Made by a program: the position numbers and the translations under genes | Source of the DNA: Acidimicrobiia bacterium | GTDB taxonomy: Bacteria; Actinomycetota; Acidimicrobiia; Spongiisociales; Spongiisociaceae | Assembly: GCA_011523395.1 (NCBI GenBank) | Contig: WTGW01000176.1 | Span: 1-56,941, forward strand | Direction of reading: 5' to 3' | Length of the DNA stretch: 56,941 nucleotides | Shown: positions 26,862 to 37,261 of the stretch, in pieces | Position numbering within the stretch: the first letter of the stretch is position 1 | How the letters are laid out: each line of letters starts with the position of its first letter | Notes under the pieces: generated by a model | Database searches by the model: none | What the model was told of the DNA's origin: nothing | What the model saw: only the letters and a program-made list of their open reading frames with translations

Positions 26862-28886
26862 TCATGTGGCCGCGATCTCATCGATGCGGTAGGTCTCGAT
26901 GACGTCGCCCTCCTTGACGTCCCGGAATCGTTCGAGCCCGACACCGCACTCGTATCCGGCCACCACCTCGCGCACATCCTCCTTGAACCGGCGCAGTGAC
27001 GCCACCCGACCGTCGTAGACCACGCTCCCGCCCCGGACCACCCGGGCCTTCGCGTCTCTCACGATGTTGCCCTCGGTCACGTAGCAACCGGCCACCGCAC
27101 CCAGGCGCGGCACGCGGAAGGTGGCCCGGACCTCGGCCACGCCGACCAGGGTCTCCTCCCGCGTCGGCGCCAACCGGCCGACCAGCATCTGCTCCATCTC
27201 GTCGAGGAGCTCGTAGATGATCGAGTAGGTGAGCACTTCGATGCCCGCCGCCGCGGCCGCGCGCCTCGCGTTGGGATCGGGACGGACGTTGAAGCCGACC
27301 ACCACCGAGCCGGTCGCGTCGGCGAGGGTGATGTCGTTCTCGTTGATGCCGCCCACGGCGGCATGCACCACGTTGACCCGGCCGCCCTCGCGGGCGATCC
27401 GGCCGACCGCCTCCCGGATCGCCTCCACCGAACCATCGGCGTCGGCCTTGATGATCAGGAGGAGTTCGGTCTGCTCCTGGGACCGCAAACGCTCCAGCAA
27501 CTGCCCGAGGCGCTCGCGGGCGGTGGGCACGACGAGCGTCCTGGCCCGGACCGCATCCACCTGCTCGGCGGCCATGGACCGGGCTATGCGGTCGTTCTTG
27601 ACCACCTCGAACATGTCGCCTGCCGCCGGGACCGATGCCCATCCGGACACCAGCACCGGAGTGGACGGAGTCGCGGCGGAGACGCGGCGGCCCTTGTGAT
27701 CGATGATGGACCGTGCCCGACCGCTCACCGTCCCCGCTACCAGGGAATTCCCCCTCTTCAGGGTTCCCCGTTGCACGATCACCGTACCGACCGGACCCAA
27801 CCCTCGATCGAGGTGGCTCTCGATCACCACTCCCGACGCCGGGGCCTTCGGGTTGGCCTGGAACTCCGACACCTGGGCGACCAGGTCGACCATCTCCAGG
27901 AGGTTGTCCATTCCGTCCCCGGACGTTGCGGACACCTCGACCGAGACGACGTCGCCACCCAGTTCTTCCGTGACTATCCCGTGCTCGGTCAGCATGGCCC
28001 GTACCCTCACCGGGTCGGCATTCTCGAGGTCCATCTTGTTGATGGCCACGATCATCGGCACGTCCGCCGCCATGGTGTGGCTGATCGCCTCGATGGTCTG
28101 TGGCATGACGCCGTCGTCCGCCGCCACCACCAGCACCACGATGTCGGTCACCTCGGCGCCCCGGGCCCGCATGGCCGTGAAGGCGGCATGGCCGGGCGTG
28201 TCGATGAAGGTGATCGGACGGCCATCGACCGTGGCCTGGTAGGCCCCGATGTGCTGGGTGATCCCGCCGGCTTCTCCGGACACGACATTGGTGTTACGGA
28301 TGAAGTCCAGCAACGTGGTCTTGCCGTGATCGACATGCCCCATCACCGTGACCACGGGCGGGCGACCGACCAGGGAGGAGGGATCGTCGTCGAACACCCT
28401 CTTCGGCTTCACCAGCGGCTTGTCGGCCTCCTCCGGCTCCGCGTCCTTCTCGACTTCCACCATGATCCCGAAGTGCTCCGCCAGGGGCTCGATGGCCTCG
28501 GGTGGAACGGGCGCCGCGGCAGCCGCCATCAGCCCCATGGACAGCAGCTGCTTGACCAGCTCGCCCACGGGCTGGCGCATGGCTCTCGCCATCTCGAGCA
28601 CCGACACCCCGGCGGGCACCACGATGACCTCGACTTCGGGCTCGGTGTACTCGGGTTCGGGAGCGGGGGTGTCATCGGCCTGGTCGGGCGCCTGTTCGGA
28701 AGCGTCGGCGACATCTTCCTCGGGCTCCTCCGGCAGGAGCATGGAGCGAAGGGCCTCGGCATCGCCCGGGTCCAACCCGGAGGAGGCGGTGGTGACCGGC
28801 AGTCCCAGGTCCTGCGCCGTGGCCAGAACGTCACGGGAGGTGAGGCCCAACTCCTTGGCCAGTTCGTAGATGCGCTTGGTCACCAT
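26862..28886 (-). CDS. infB: Translation initiation factor IF-2
   Basis: VTVMGHVDHGKTTLLDFIR, DTPGHAAFTAMRARGA, NKMDL. Confidence 0.97.
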   Translation of the reverse strand: MVTKRIYELAKELGLTSRDVLATAQDLGLPVTTASSGLDPGDAEALRSMLLPEEPEEDVADASEQAPDQADDTPAPEPEYTEPEVEVIVVPAGVSVLEMARAMRQPVGELVKQLLSMGLMAAAAAPVPPEAIEPLAEHFGIMVEVEKDAEPEEADKPLVKPKRVFDDDPSSLVGRPPVVTVMGHVDHGKTTLLDFIRNTNVVSGEAGGITQHIGAYQATVDGRPITFIDTPGHAAFTAMRARGAEVTDIVVLVVAADDGVMPQTIEAISHTMAADVPMIVAINKMDLENADPVRVRAMLTEHGIVTEELGGDVVSVEVSATSGDGMDNLLEMVDLVAQVSEFQANPKAPASGVVIESHLDRGLGPVGTVIVQRGTLKRGNSLVAGTVSGRARSIIDHKGRRVSAATPSTPVLVSGWASVPAAGDMFEVVKNDRIARSMAAEQVDAVRARTLVVPTARERLGQLLERLRSQEQTELLLIIKADADGSVEAIREAVGRIAREGGRVNVVHAAVGGINENDITLADATGSVVVGFNVRPDPNARRAAAAAGIEVLTYSIIYELLDEMEQMLVGRLAPTREETLVGVAEVRATFRVPRLGAVAGCYVTEGNIVRDAKARVVRGGSVVYDGRVASLRRFKEDVREVVAGYECGVGLERFRDVKEGDVIETYRIDEIAAT

Positions 28887-28928
28887 GGCTGCCTACGCCC
28901 CCGATGTTCCCTCACGAGGGTGCGGCCC

Positions 28929-29951
28929 TTACCGGCCACCGGCGGTGACCGGACCGCGTCCCCGCTCGCGAGTATGGCGCGGGGATCTGGAGTCGCTCTG
29001 TATGTCGATGCGGTAGCCGGTGAGCCGGGTGGCCAACCGCGCGTTCTGACCTTCCCGGCCTATGGCCAGCGAGAGCTGGTGCTCGCTCACGATCACCACG
29101 GCCGACTTCTCCTCCTCATCGACCTGCACGTCACGCACCTTGGCCGGGCCGAGGGCTTCGCCGATGAATTGGGCCGTGTCCTCGCGCCACTGCACCACGT
29201 CCACCTTCTCGCCCCGCAGCTCGTTTACAACGTTGCGTACCCGGGAGCCACGGGCGCCTACACAAGCGCCTTTCGGATCTACGTTCGGATCGTTGGACAC
29301 CACCGCGATCTTGGTTCGATGGCCGGCTTCCCGGGCTATCGAACGGATCGTCACCGTGCCGTCCAGCAACTCCGGCACCGCCAGCTCGAGCAACCGGCGA
29401 ACCAGGTCGGGATGGGAGCGCGACACCACGATCTGCGGACCCTTGGTCTCCCGCCGGACCTCGATGATCAAGGCCTTCGCCCGGGCGCCTCGCTCCAGCC
29501 GTTCGTAGGGAATCCTCTCGGAGCCGGGCATCATCGCCTCGGCGTTTCCCAGGTCGAGGATCGTGTACCGGTTGTCATGCTGCTGCACCATGCCGGTGAC
29601 CAGGTCGCCCTCCCGGCCCTCGTAGGCGTCGAACACCTGCTCGCGCTTGGCTTCCCGGAGCTGCTGGGCGATCACCTGCTTGGCGGTGCTGGCAGCTATC
29701 CGACCGAAGTCCGTGGAGTTGTCCTCCCACTCCTCGATCACGTTTCCGTCGTCATCGAGCTCCTGGGCGTAGACGATGATCTCGCCGGAGTCCGGTTCGA
29801 TGGTCACGCGGGCCTCCTCGGCCGCTCCCGGGGTCCGCTTGTAGGCCGACACCAGGGCGTTGGCCAGGGCAGCGAGAATCGTGTCGACAGGAATGCCTCG
29901 CTCCCGCTCCAGCATCTCGAGAGCCTCCATGACCCGGTAGTCAATCTTCAT
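28929..29951 (-). CDS. nusA: Transcription termination/antitermination factor NusA
   Basis: NusA N-domain, S1 and KH motifs (DPKGACVGARGSRVRNVVNELRGEKVDVVQW). Confidence 0.96.
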   Translation of the reverse strand: MKIDYRVMEALEMLERERGIPVDTILAALANALVSAYKRTPGAAEEARVTIEPDSGEIIVYAQELDDDGNVIEEWEDNSTDFGRIAASTAKQVIAQQLREAKREQVFDAYEGREGDLVTGMVQQHDNRYTILDLGNAEAMMPGSERIPYERLERGARAKALIIEVRRETKGPQIVVSRSHPDLVRRLLELAVPELLDGTVTIRSIAREAGHRTKIAVVSNDPNVDPKGACVGARGSRVRNVVNELRGEKVDVVQWREDTAQFIGEALGPAKVRDVQVDEEEKSAVVIVSEHQLSLAIGREGQNARLATRLTGYRIDIQSDSRSPRHTRERGRGPVTAGGR

Positions 29952-29955
29952 CCCG

Positions 29956-30438
29956 TTACCCCGACTTCCTGGTCGCCCTGCCTTGCCTGTTCCACTCGAA
30001 CCGCGTGCGCGCCGACCGGATCTGTCCGTACCCGATCAGCCTCGACTCACCGTCGACCCGCACGGAACAACCATCCGAATCGGCAGCTTCCAGCACGCCC
30101 CGATGGTGCCGGTGACCAGCCACGTCGACGTCGGTCTTGATGACCACGTCCCGGCCGATCGACTTGTGGAAGTGGCGGGGAAGGTGAAGGGCGCGCTCGA
30201 GCCCCGGCGAGGACACCTCCAGCGAATAGGAGCCCTCGAAAGGATCAAGGCGGTCGAGCTGGCGTGACAGGGAGCGGGACGCGGCCGCCAACTGGTCGAC
30301 CCCCACCCCGCCGTCGCGATCGACGATCACCCGGACTATCCGCGGACCCCTGCCGGCCACCTGGAGATAGTCAAGCTCCAGGCCCTGGCCGGCCAGGTGC
30401 TGCTCGAACAGGTCGCCAAGCTGTTTCTCAATACTCAT
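29956..30438 (-). CDS. rimP: Ribosome maturation factor RimP
   Basis: YSLEVSSPGLERALHLPRHFHKSIGRDVVIKT; adjacent to nusA. Confidence 0.92.
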   Translation of the reverse strand: MSIEKQLGDLFEQHLAGQGLELDYLQVAGRGPRIVRVIVDRDGGVGVDQLAAASRSLSRQLDRLDPFEGSYSLEVSSPGLERALHLPRHFHKSIGRDVVIKTDVDVAGHRHHRGVLEAADSDGCSVRVDGESRLIGYGQIRSARTRFEWNRQGRATRKSG

Positions 30439-30555
30439 GGGCCCCGGCTCCGAGCCACCGGCCGTAACGGAAGAGAGCGCGACCAGCCGCTTCGGCGTGG
30501 AGGCATGGCGGGCTCCCGGCGCGGCGGAATGCGCCGGCCAGCCGGTTTCTACAAT

Positions 30556-30579
30556 AAAAAAAGCGGGCTGGGCGCCCAC
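30556..30579 (-). terminator. Intrinsic terminator/attenuator between proS and rimP
   Basis: Minus sense GUGGGC-GCCCA-GCCCGC followed by U7; flanked by CUACAA/UUGUAG (30581-30586/30549-30554), able to form an enclosing stem. Confidence 0.7.
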
Positions 30580-30662
30580 CTTGTAGCACAAAGTCACGTC
30601 CTTCGAGTGTCTAGCCGAGAATCATAGCATTCGTCCCACCCAAAGAGACCTCAGCGGGAGCG

Positions 30663-32360
30663 CTAGGACACCAGCGCGGCGAGCCGCTCCACCACCTGAT
30701 CGAGGGGTAGGGATTCGGTCAACGAGCCGTCGCGGGCGACCAGTTCGGCCTCTCCGGCCTCGATGCCCCGGGGGCCTATCGTCAGCCGGTAGGGGATCCC
30801 GACCAGCTCGGCATCGGCGAACTTGACCCCGGGACGCTCGTTGCGGTCGTCCAGCAGGACCTCGATCCCGGCGCTGTCCAGGTCGCGGTAGACGGTCTCT
30901 CCCGCCTCGGCGACTACCGGGTTGTCGGGTCGCAGGAGCGTGATCACGACCATGAACGGCGCCACGGCGGGGGGCCAGATGATTCCCCTGCCGTCGTGGC
31001 TCACCTCGACGACGGCAGCCATCGACCGCCCCACACCGATCCCGTAGGAACCCATCACGATGGGTGTGGGCCGGCCCGACTCGTCGAGAACGGTGGCCCC
31101 GAGGGCTTCGCTGTACTTGCGGCCGAGCTTGAAGATGTGACCCACCTCGATCACTCGCGACAACGAGAGGGAACCGGACGGGCAACTCAGGCAAACCTCC
31201 CCCTCGCGTACCGAGCGCATGTCGAGCCACCTGGCCACCGGGAGATCGCGCGCTACGTCCACCCCTCGAAGGTGAACGTCGTCCTCGTTGGCGCCCGTCA
31301 CCATGTTGGAGCGCCCCCGAAGGGCCGGATCCGCGATCACGGGATACTCGACGCCTACCGCTCCGAGGCTGCCGGGATGGGCGCCGAGCCTCGCGACGAT
31401 CTCTCCTTCCGTCGCCGGGCGAACCACGCCGTCCATCGCGTCCGCCAGCTTCTGGACTTCGAGGTCGTGGTCGCCCCTCAACGCCAGGAGGGTGAACTCG
31501 TCCCCCACGAAGTAGGCAAGCGTCTTGATCTGCCGCCGGGCGGCCGCGAACCGGCCCACCGCGGTGAGCGCTGCGATGGTGCGCACCCCGGGAGTCGGGA
31601 AGGGCTCGGGCGGACCCTCCCACGGGTCGTCCGGCACGTCGTCAGGTGCGCTGACAGCCCGTTCCAGGTTGGCTGCGTACCCGCAGTTGTCGCATAGAGC
31701 GACGAGGTCCTCACCCGTGTCCGAGCGCACCACGAACTCCACGGAGTCGCTGCCGCCCATGTTGCCCGAGGACGCCTCCACCTGGATGGACTCGAGACCC
31801 ATCCGGGTGAATATCCGGTCGTAGGCGCCGCGGTGAGCCTCGAACTGGACGTCGAGGCCTTCCGAGCCGACGTCCAACGAGTAGGAGTCCTTCATGATGA
31901 ACTCTCTCACCCGGAGGAGGCCGGACTTGGGCCGGGCTTCGTCCCGGAACTTGGTCTGGAGGTGATACCAGAGCTGGGGCAGCTCCCGATAGGAGTTCAA
32001 TTCCGACGCCAGGTGGGCGAACACCTCCTCGTGAGTGAGGGCCAGCACGAGGTCGGCGCCCCGGCGATCCTCGAGCTTGACCATGATCCCCTCGACGTCG
32101 TCCCACCGGCCGGTCTTCTTCCACAGCTCGGCCGGATGGACCACGGGCGCCAGGAACTCCTGGCCACCGATGGCGTTCATCTCCTCCCGGATGATGTCGG
32201 AGACCTTCGTGGCGACCCGCATCCCGAGCGGGAGCATCGAATAGGAGCCGGCCATGAGCTGGCGGATGAAACCGCCCCGGATCAGCAAGCGGTGGCTGGC
32301 CGCGACCGCATCCGCCGGGTCGTCGCGGAGGGTGGGAATGAACGTCCGTGACCAGCGCAC
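30663..32360 (-). CDS. proS: Prolyl-tRNA synthetase
   Basis: Class II aaRS motifs, GSYSMLPLGMRV, VMGSYGIGVGRSMAAVVE; inserted editing-type domain. Confidence 0.95.
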   Translation of the reverse strand: MRWSRTFIPTLRDDPADAVAASHRLLIRGGFIRQLMAGSYSMLPLGMRVATKVSDIIREEMNAIGGQEFLAPVVHPAELWKKTGRWDDVEGIMVKLEDRRGADLVLALTHEEVFAHLASELNSYRELPQLWYHLQTKFRDEARPKSGLLRVREFIMKDSYSLDVGSEGLDVQFEAHRGAYDRIFTRMGLESIQVEASSGNMGGSDSVEFVVRSDTGEDLVALCDNCGYAANLERAVSAPDDVPDDPWEGPPEPFPTPGVRTIAALTAVGRFAAARRQIKTLAYFVGDEFTLLALRGDHDLEVQKLADAMDGVVRPATEGEIVARLGAHPGSLGAVGVEYPVIADPALRGRSNMVTGANEDDVHLRGVDVARDLPVARWLDMRSVREGEVCLSCPSGSLSLSRVIEVGHIFKLGRKYSEALGATVLDESGRPTPIVMGSYGIGVGRSMAAVVEVSHDGRGIIWPPAVAPFMVVITLLRPDNPVVAEAGETVYRDLDSAGIEVLLDDRNERPGVKFADAELVGIPYRLTIGPRGIEAGEAELVARDGSLTESLPLDQVVERLAALVS

Positions 32361-32395
32361 CGGGAACTCCTAGTGGTCTGTGAGGAGTCGGGCCG

Positions 32396-33601
32396 TCACC
32401 GAGCCGCCACATCGGCGACCGCGGCGCGGCGAGCTGCGGCCCGATTGGCGTCGCCCTGGATGTCGATCAACACCTGGCGGTCCTGGGCAGCCAGGTCCGC
32501 GGCCAGGTCGTCTGCGGCCGCGATCCGGGCCTCCACGCCCTCGTCCACCAGCTTGCGGGCCTCGTCGAGCAACGCTTCCACCATCTCGTCCTCCGGCACC
32601 ACCCTCACCACCTTCCCCTTGATGAACAGGTGCCCGCGGCCCCGACCGGCAGCGATCCCCAGGTCGGCCTCCCTTGCCTCTCCGGGACCGTTCACGACGC
32701 AGCCCATCACGGCCACCTGGATGGGGAGCTTCGCCTCCTCCAGCTTGGCCTGCGCCGCCTGTGCGACCTCGAGCACGTCGACCTCCGCCCTCCCGCAACT
32801 GGGACAGGCGATCAGGTCGAGCCCGGTACGCTCCCGCAGGTCCAGATACTCGAGGAGCTGGCGTCCGGCCCTGGCCTCCTCGACGGGATCGGCGGTCAGC
32901 GAGAAGCGGATGGTGTCGCCGATGCCTTCGAGCAGCAGGGTGGCTATGCCGGCCACCGACTTGATCAATCCCCCCGGTGGGGGTCCCGCCTCGGTGACAC
33001 CGAGATGGAGCGGGAATCCGACCGTATCGGCCAGCAGGCGGTAGGACTCGACCATGGATGGCACGTGGGAATGCTTGACCGAGATCTTGATGTCATGGAA
33101 GTCTTCCTCGGCCAGGTACTCGATCTCCTTGAGCGCCGACGCCACCAGCGCCTCGGGCGTGGCGGAACCGTATCGCTTCATCAGATCGCGGTCCAGGCTT
33201 CCGGCGTTGACGCCCACCCGGATCGGGATTCCCCGATCCTTGGCGTCGCGGGCCACCGCCCGGATCTGGTGCGGCTTCCGGATGTTGCCGGGGTTGAGTC
33301 GCAAGCCCTGCACGCCGGCTTCGAGCGCGGCGAGGGCCAGGCGGTACTGGTAATGGATGTCGGCGATGATCGGCACCGGCGAGCGAGGGACGATCTCGGC
33401 CAGCCCCTCCGCCGCGGCCACATCGTTGCAGGTGATACGGACGATGTCGGCGCCCGCGCCAGCCAGGGCATAGACCTGGGCCAGGGTGCCGTCCACGTCG
33501 GCGGTCTTGGTGGTGGTCATCGACTGCACCGAGACCGGAGCGCCACCCCCCACCGGTACCCGACCCACATGAAGCTGCCTGGTTCGTTCGCGGTGAGCCA
33601 T
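32396..33601 (-). CDS. ispG: 4-hydroxy-3-methylbut-2-enyl diphosphate synthase
   Basis: VQSMTTTKTADVDGTLAQV, iron-sulfur Cys motifs IACPSCGR and VMGCVVNGPGEA. Confidence 0.95.
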   Translation of the reverse strand: MAHRERTRQLHVGRVPVGGGAPVSVQSMTTTKTADVDGTLAQVYALAGAGADIVRITCNDVAAAEGLAEIVPRSPVPIIADIHYQYRLALAALEAGVQGLRLNPGNIRKPHQIRAVARDAKDRGIPIRVGVNAGSLDRDLMKRYGSATPEALVASALKEIEYLAEEDFHDIKISVKHSHVPSMVESYRLLADTVGFPLHLGVTEAGPPPGGLIKSVAGIATLLLEGIGDTIRFSLTADPVEEARAGRQLLEYLDLRERTGLDLIACPSCGRAEVDVLEVAQAAQAKLEEAKLPIQVAVMGCVVNGPGEAREADLGIAAGRGRGHLFIKGKVVRVVPEDEMVEALLDEARKLVDEGVEARIAAADDLAADLAAQDRQVLIDIQGDANRAAARRAAVADVAAR

Positions 33602-33620
33602 CAGAATGCCATGTTACTAC

Positions 33621-33660
33621 CAGTGGGCAGTGGGCAGTGGGCAGTGGGCAGTGGGCAGTG
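33621..33660. repeat. Heptamer tandem repeat (CAGTGGG)x5.7 in the ispG-rseP intergenic region
   Basis: Direct reading of 40 nt with perfect 7-nt period. Confidence 0.98.
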
Positions 33661-33736
33661 AAGGTTGTGACCCGGGACTGTTAGGGACATGCATTACGTC
33701 GGGGCCCAGAGGAACCTGATCACCTCCAAGTCGCCT

Positions 33737-33771
33737 CTGGCCACTGGCAACCGGCCACTGGCCACTAGCCG
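33737..33771. repeat. Degenerate heptamer repeat (CTGGCCA/CTGGCAA/CCGGCCA/CTGGCCA/CTAGCCG)
   Basis: Period-7 reading immediately beyond the rseP stop. Confidence 0.8.
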
Positions 33772-33772
33772 G

Positions 33773-34924
33773 CTAGAGAGTCAACGGATTGACGATGTCG
33801 AGGACGATCGCCACCAGGCCGAGGAACAGCATGAACAGGACCACCAGGGCGGCGATGGGTACCAGGTTCCGGTGATCCACCCGCCGGCCCGTGACCTTCT
33901 CGTAGAGGGCCACCGCGAAATGCCCTCCGTCCAACGGGTACAGGGGCACGCTGTTGAACAGCGCCAGGGTGACGTTCACCACCGCCAGGATGAAGACGAT
34001 GTTGCCGATGCCGACCTCCGACGCCTGGCTGCCGATCCTGACCAGACCGATGGGGCTGACCGGCCGTATCTCTTCCGGAACGTCGCTCTGTCCGGCCAGC
34101 ACGCCGCCCAACTCAAGCAGCGATCCGGGCCGAACGATGCGCAGGATTGCGTCCAGTGCGCCGGTGATGATCGCCCACTCCGCGGCAGCCGCCCGTCCGG
34201 CTGCCGTGACGGGCCCGATCGAGACCCGCCGCGCCACGGGTGAAACGCCTAGGAAGCCGACCGCCTCACCGGTCTGCGGATGGTACGAGCCCAGGGTGGC
34301 GGTCAGGGAACGGGGAAGGCCGTCGCGAACGACCTCCAGGGTGACGGTCTCGCCGGGGCGGCTCATGATCAGCTGCACGGCCTGCTCCCAACCGTCCAGG
34401 GCCACGCCGTCGATGGCGGTCATGACGTCTCCGTCCAGGACACCGGCGACTGCGGCCGGACTGGGCACTCCTGGTGAGATCTCGGGGCTGACCCTCTCCA
34501 CCGCGGTGGTCAGCTCGGCGGCGCCGGAGTACCAGAACAGACCGAACAGCAGCAGGTACGCGGTCAGGAGGTTCAGCGTGACCCCGGAAAGGACCACCAC
34601 CGACTTCTTCCAGAAGGGCTGCTCCCGGTAGGCGCGGCCCGCGTCGGCCGGGTCGATCCTCTCTCCGATACTCATACCGGCGATCCGCACGTACCCGCCG
34701 AACAGGAGCGCCTTCACTCCGAACTCGGTCTCGCCGCGGCGGAACGACCACAGCCGGGGCCCGAAGCCGAGGAAGAACTCGGTGGCCTTCATCCCGGTGG
34801 CCCGGGCTGCCCAGTAGTGGCCGGCCTCGTGCACGACGATGAACGCCGAGATGGCCACCACCATCATTATTCCGCCGACCAAGACCTCTCCTCTACCGGC
34901 GCTCCACTGCGGCGCGAGCCGCAC
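33773..34924 (-). CDS. rseP: Site-2 protease RseP/RIP family zinc metalloprotease (start likely an internal TTG near 34885)
   Basis: FIVVHEAGHYWAARATGMKATEFFLGFGPRLWSF, PDZ-like region, NSVPLYPLDGGH. Confidence 0.92.
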   Translation of the reverse strand: MRLAPQWSAGRGEVLVGGIMMVVAISAFIVVHEAGHYWAARATGMKATEFFLGFGPRLWSFRRGETEFGVKALLFGGYVRIAGMSIGERIDPADAGRAYREQPFWKKSVVVLSGVTLNLLTAYLLLFGLFWYSGAAELTTAVERVSPEISPGVPSPAAVAGVLDGDVMTAIDGVALDGWEQAVQLIMSRPGETVTLEVVRDGLPRSLTATLGSYHPQTGEAVGFLGVSPVARRVSIGPVTAAGRAAAAEWAIITGALDAILRIVRPGSLLELGGVLAGQSDVPEEIRPVSPIGLVRIGSQASEVGIGNIVFILAVVNVTLALFNSVPLYPLDGGHFAVALYEKVTGRRVDHRNLVPIAALVVLFMLFLGLVAIVLDIVNPLTL

Positions 34925-36026
34925 TCCGGGCGGCCCGATCGGCTTCGATCACCACGTCGATCGAGGTCGCCTCCAATGCCTCGTGACCCTCGAGCACCTC
35001 GGCGATCACGGCGGGAATGTCGAGAAACCCGATCCGCCGCTCCAGGAAGGCGGCCACCGCCACCTCGTCAGCTGCGTTGAAGGCCGCCGGGACGGTTCCT
35101 CCCGCCCTTCCCGCCGCGTAGGCGAGGTCGAGCGCCGGAAAGGAGTCGCGTTCGACCGCCTCGAATGTCAGGTCGGACCGCGTCAGGTCGAACCGGGAAA
35201 AACCACCCGGTGAGCGTTGTGGATAGGTCAGGGCGTACTGGATCGGGATCCGCATGTCGGTGACGCCCAGATGAGCCTTCAGCGACCCGTCCACGAACTC
35301 CACCAGCGAGTGGACGATGCTCTGCGGATGTACCACCACGTCCACCTTCTCGAAGGCCAGACCGAACAGGAAGTGCGCCTCGATCACCTCTAAGCCCTTG
35401 TTCACCAGCGTGGCCGAGTCGATGGTTATCCGGGGTCCCATGTTCCAGGTGGGATGGGCCAGCGCCTCATCGACTCCCACGCTGACCAGCCCTTCCCGGT
35501 CCCGGCCTCGAAAGGGGCCGCCCGAAGCGGTCAGCACCAGGCGGGAGACCTCGGGAAGCCGCTCCCCCACCATGCACTGGAACAGGGCGGAGTGCTCCGA
35601 GTCGACGGGGATCAACTCACCGTGCCGCGCGGCCGACATCACCAACTCCCCGCCCACGACCAGGCTCTCCTTGTTGGCCAGGGCGAGACGGTTTCCCGCC
35701 TCCAGTGCGGCAATGGAGGATTCGAGGCCCACCGACCCCACCACGCCGTTGACCACCGTCGAACCCGGGTGCTGCGCCATCTCCACCAGGGCGGCGGGAC
35801 CAGGCTCGTAGCGGTCGCCGTAGTGCCGGCGAAAACGGTCATGGCCGTCCGGGTCGGGCGCCACCGCCACCACGGTGGCCCGCGGGTAACGGTCGGCCAA
35901 CCGCGCCAGGTCGTCCCCTGCTCGCCGCGCGGCGAGTCCCGCCACCGGAACGCCGAGGCGGTCCGCTACTTCGAGTGTCTGGCGACCGATAGACCCCGTC
36001 GCCCCGAGGACGACAACGGGCCTCAC
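34893..36026 (-). CDS. dxr: 1-deoxy-D-xylulose 5-phosphate reductoisomerase
   Basis: VVLGATGSIGRQTLEVADR, NKESLVVGGELV, PVDSEHSALFQC, GGPFRG. Confidence 0.96.
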   Translation of the reverse strand: MRPVVVLGATGSIGRQTLEVADRLGVPVAGLAARRAGDDLARLADRYPRATVVAVAPDPDGHDRFRRHYGDRYEPGPAALVEMAQHPGSTVVNGVVGSVGLESSIAALEAGNRLALANKESLVVGGELVMSAARHGELIPVDSEHSALFQCMVGERLPEVSRLVLTASGGPFRGRDREGLVSVGVDEALAHPTWNMGPRITIDSATLVNKGLEVIEAHFLFGLAFEKVDVVVHPQSIVHSLVEFVDGSLKAHLGVTDMRIPIQYALTYPQRSPGGFSRFDLTRSDLTFEAVERDSFPALDLAYAAGRAGGTVPAAFNAADEVAVAAFLERRIGFLDIPAVIAEVLEGHEALEATSIDVVIEADRAARSAARAAVERR

Positions 36027-37132
36027 AGGTATCCGAACCAGAGATACACCAGATAGGCGGTAGGAATGGCGAACATGAAGGCGTCCAGTCGATCCAGCAC
36101 CCCACCGTGGCCGGGCAAGCTGCTACCCATGTCCTTGATGTCGATCGAACGCTTCACCGCCGACTCGGCCAGGTCACCGATGGGTGCGAACACGCTGATG
36201 GCCGCGGCCAGCGCTACGCCTGATTGCAGGGTGAGCGGCTCCAGCAACCCGAACCTCCCCACCACGACCCCTGCCAGCACGGTGATGACGGTGGCTCCGA
36301 GGAAGCCCTCCACGGTCTTGTTGGGCGAGAGGTTGGGGGCCATGCGGCGTTTCCCGAGCGTGCGTCCGTAGGAAAAGGCGGCGATGTCGTTGAGAGCGGT
36401 CAGCACCACCAGCGCGGTGGTCAAGGCCCATGCTTCCGGGGATCGGAAGATCGGCACCGCGAACGAGGCCAGGACCGGCACCCAGGCCACGCCGAGGACC
36501 GTGACCCCGATGTTGGCCAGCGGGTAGTTCCGGCCGGCCGCAACGAAGAACAGGCCCGACAGCAGGATCACGGCTGCCAGCACACCGCCCACCGCGGCGG
36601 GTCCCGAGTCCCAGGCCACGTACATGACCGCCGCGGCCCCGGGTAGGCCGATGAACGCCAGGGGCGTGAAGCCGACCTGGCGGACGGCCTGGTAGAACTC
36701 CGCCACCGCGACCAGGATCAGGAGGCTGACGAACAGGGTGACCCATAGCGCTCCCGCATACAGGGATCCGAAGAAGACAGCCACCACAGCCAGGCCGGTG
36801 GCGATCCGGAGCGCCAGCTCGGAACGGCGGGCCCGGTCGATCTGCTCGATCTGCTCCGGGTCCTCCTCCTCGACGCCCGTCACATCCTCGAAGCCGACCA
36901 CGCTGGTGCCGACCCCCGGGATCGAAGCCGCCACCGCCGACTGCTCGACCTCCTCCTCGCCCGCCCGGGCTACCGCTTCGGCCAGGCCCTTGTACTCGCG
37001 GGTGGTGGATCGGATGTAGTCGCGGTCGGTGAACTCGTCGGACTCCGTAGGAGGGGCCTCGGAGTCGGCAGGCTGGTCCCCAGCCTCCTCATCACCTAAC
37101 TCGGGGGGCGGATCGGTGCCGTCACCAACCAT
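36023..37132 (-). CDS. cdsA: Phosphatidate cytidylyltransferase with acidic N-terminal extension
   Basis: C-terminal CDP-alcohol signature SAVKRSIDIKDMGSSLPGHGGVLDRLDAFMF. Confidence 0.93.
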   Translation of the reverse strand: MVGDGTDPPPELGDEEAGDQPADSEAPPTESDEFTDRDYIRSTTREYKGLAEAVARAGEEEVEQSAVAASIPGVGTSVVGFEDVTGVEEEDPEQIEQIDRARRSELALRIATGLAVVAVFFGSLYAGALWVTLFVSLLILVAVAEFYQAVRQVGFTPLAFIGLPGAAAVMYVAWDSGPAAVGGVLAAVILLSGLFFVAAGRNYPLANIGVTVLGVAWVPVLASFAVPIFRSPEAWALTTALVVLTALNDIAAFSYGRTLGKRRMAPNLSPNKTVEGFLGATVITVLAGVVVGRFGLLEPLTLQSGVALAAAISVFAPIGDLAESAVKRSIDIKDMGSSLPGHGGVLDRLDAFMFAIPTAYLVYLWFGYL

Positions 37133-37261
37133 GCGTAACCGTTTCCTCGGGGTAAGTCGGTCCAGAATACCCCTATGAGGGCCGATCCCGTGGCTATTCC
37201 TGATCGAGAGCGCTCGCGAGGACGAACCTGCGCAGCCTGTGGTTCTCAGTTTGTAGCTTTA

